From Leptasterias polaris (lineage: Eukaryota; Echinodermata; Asteroidea; Forcipulatida; Asteriidae): 64,000 nt of DNA. Positions within the stretch are counted from its first letter, which is position 1, and every line of letters begins with the position of its first letter. Made by a program: the position numbers and the translations under genes. Below the pieces are notes generated by a model, which saw only the letters and a program-made list of their open reading frames with translations, ran no database searches and was not told the DNA's origin. This document shows positions 62,351 through 64,000 of this stretch, in pieces. The stretch covers positions 2,418,001 through 2,482,000 of the forward strand of contig JAZGTN010000005.1 of NCBI GenBank assembly GCA_037783415.1. Direction: 5' to 3'.

Positions 62351-63490
62351 TGCCCTGCCTACCGCAAAGTCGCGGTGCAGTAGTAGACGGTAGATCATTT
62401 GGTCAGCGACTGTTTAAAAAAGCAAGTGGTTACGGGCCCCGCAGCAAGTGCAGGTAATATGTAGCTGTCGCAAAGGGTTTGCGCTTTTTTCCTATACTGC
62501 CACCACACAAATTCGGGAAAATATATTGAAGTGGTGTGGGAATACTTTCAATCACTTTTCAACAAAACATTAAATTATTACTCTAGAATGTCTATATTTT
62601 GTAATTTTGGTCAATTTACTCACATTTGTGGCATCAAACCTTTGATTTCACGCCCGTTTTGAGAACCCCAACTATCCGTGCTCAGGCGTGAAAGTCACCA
62701 TTTTGGAAAATATCTCCCCACTGATCGGGTAAACACTTTCAAGTCATTCCGCACTCTTGGGGCATGTAATGACCATGTTTTGTATACCATTGTAATCTGC
62801 AGACATCACTTGATTGATATAAGGGGACATTTCAGGGGACATTTCAGGGGACATTTCGGCGGAAATTTCGAGAACTGTAAGTTGGAAATAAACCAGTTTT
62901 TTTTACACTTAATCATTAATGACAATTAAGTTCCTATTTTCTTGTTTTACCAGGATATTTCTCAGGGAACATTCAAATTTCAGCTATAAATGATTTCTTT
63001 TAACTTTTTTGTGCCTAATTCGTATCACTTTCATGTGTAAACCCATGCCGCATAGCCCCGCAAGGGGCAAAAGCAAGTCCGTGTCAGGCTTCCGCGAGTG
63101 TGATTTTGGTGCAATTTGACTCCTTGAGTACTGACTGACTGAGTGGGCGTGGAACATCTGAAGTAAATATGCGGCAGACACATGGCAGAAGAGTTCTGGT
63201 ATATAGTATCCCTTTTTAAGAGGCATATCTTCATTAATATTGATTGATTGATATCTGATTTTAATTTGCTCTTCACCATTGCATTGGTCTTGAAAAGACC
63301 TTTCCAATGATGTATAGTTTTTCTACTATATTACACACACAAAAAATAATCAGGTAATATAGCTATAGTATGCTCATCCAGCAGGTGCACTCTGCAGCGC
63401 CCGTAACCAGTGCTTTCTTCAACTCCAACAGTCCTTGACTACATGATCTATCTATCTACTGCTGCACCGCGACTACGCGTGGGCAGGGCA
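62351..63490. mobile_element. 1.14 kb DNA element with about 125-bp inverted terminal repeats
   Basis: Left end TGCCCTGCC...AGTCGCGGTGCAG matches the complement of the right end (TGCCCTGCCCACGCGTAGTC, then GCGGTGCAGCAGTAGATAG). Similarity runs on to GGTTACGGGC and beyond, about 75-80% by eye. No transposase seen; the longest internal frame (62678-62929) is not recognisable. It lies just 5' of the first MROH1 exon seen. Confidence 0.65.
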
Positions 63491-64000
63491 CCTGTTAAAT
63501 TCCGAGAGTGTTCTTAGAACTTAGAAGTCAATCGTGATGAATGGTTTCACAGCTACTTCCTTGGTCTAACTCTAACAAAATGCATTGCAAATGCAAGTAT
63601 TAAGTTACAAATTACAATACAACTTACAAGACTCAAGTCAAGAGGGATAGCAAAATCTACTTAAATCGTTTCAAACTTAAAAGGGAGGCAATTTTCCTCT
63701 AGCCACTTTAATCTTTATTAAAATCTGGGGAAAATGTTTCTATCCAAACTGCACAACCTGCATTTTTATTATATATTTATTTCATTCATTATAAATTTCA
63801 CTGAACCAAATTTCGAAGTAAGAAGTTGGATTGATATACCCAGATGTTTTTGGTCACAAAACGTGGCAGTCGGATGTAGCATCTTTTCCAGAATCTATTT
63901 CGTTTATGCAAAATTTAAAACTTTGCAACTACATGTAACCTTAGGCCTGCTGCAACAAATTGATTAAAACAACAAAATAACACAAAATAAAATTGTCACG
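63491..64000. other. Right edge, no feature recognised
   Basis: AT-rich DNA upstream of MROH1. The promoter or first exon could lie here or beyond the window; no sequence feature decides it. Confidence 0.4.

Noticed and set aside
62678..62929. Possible THAP-type transposase piece in the TIR element (ICRHHL after a basic stretch)
   Set aside because: The upstream CxxC of a THAP domain is missing and the frame ends in short GHFR repeats; too weak to call.

Overview
This is an intron-rich animal nuclear genome window with roughly 62% A+T by eye. It is packed with non-LTR retrotransposon fragments, tRNA-headed SINEs and palindromic MITE-like repeats. Two conserved protein-coding genes run tail to tail. 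The repeat landscape (frequent acatgtacatgt motifs, palindromic MITEs starting with variants of GGCCCAATTTCATAGAGC, CR1/L2-type LINEs with ATT tails) suggests a marine deuterostome, most likely an echinoderm. That is an impression, not a proof.

Left part (+ strand, 387-4912): the last six coding exons of a homologue of vertebrate C18orf63 (DUF4708 family, function unknown). The 5' exons lie left of the window. The final exon carries a short SAP-like motif.

Middle (4913-10329): a 5.4 kb convergent intergenic region with MITEs, a hairpin and no recognisable gene.

Right and main part (- strand, 10330-61700): an essentially complete MROH1 (maestro HEAT-like repeat family member 1) gene, reconstructed here as 35 coding exons. 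All exon phases agree, giving about 1646 codons from the first ATG seen, close to the vertebrate length of about 1640 residues. MROH1/HPO-27 proteins are HEAT-repeat solenoids tied to lysosome dynamics.

The introns hold the accessory sequence: a 5'-truncated CR1/L2 LINE with a 624-residue RT reading frame (33746-35620), a second LINE RT with an in-frame 24-bp minisatellite (47722-49233), two antisense LINE 3' fragments (56653-57189 and 60329-61180), several SINE families, TTAA- and TAA-flanked MITEs including one nested inside another, and long perfect inverted repeats. The most unusual features are a 73-bp tandem array that repeats the 3' edge and splice donor of MROH1 exon 17, the minisatellite inside the RT domain, and a 26-bp minisatellite that grew from one arm of a MITE. 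I see no bacterial-type system, CRISPR array or operon.
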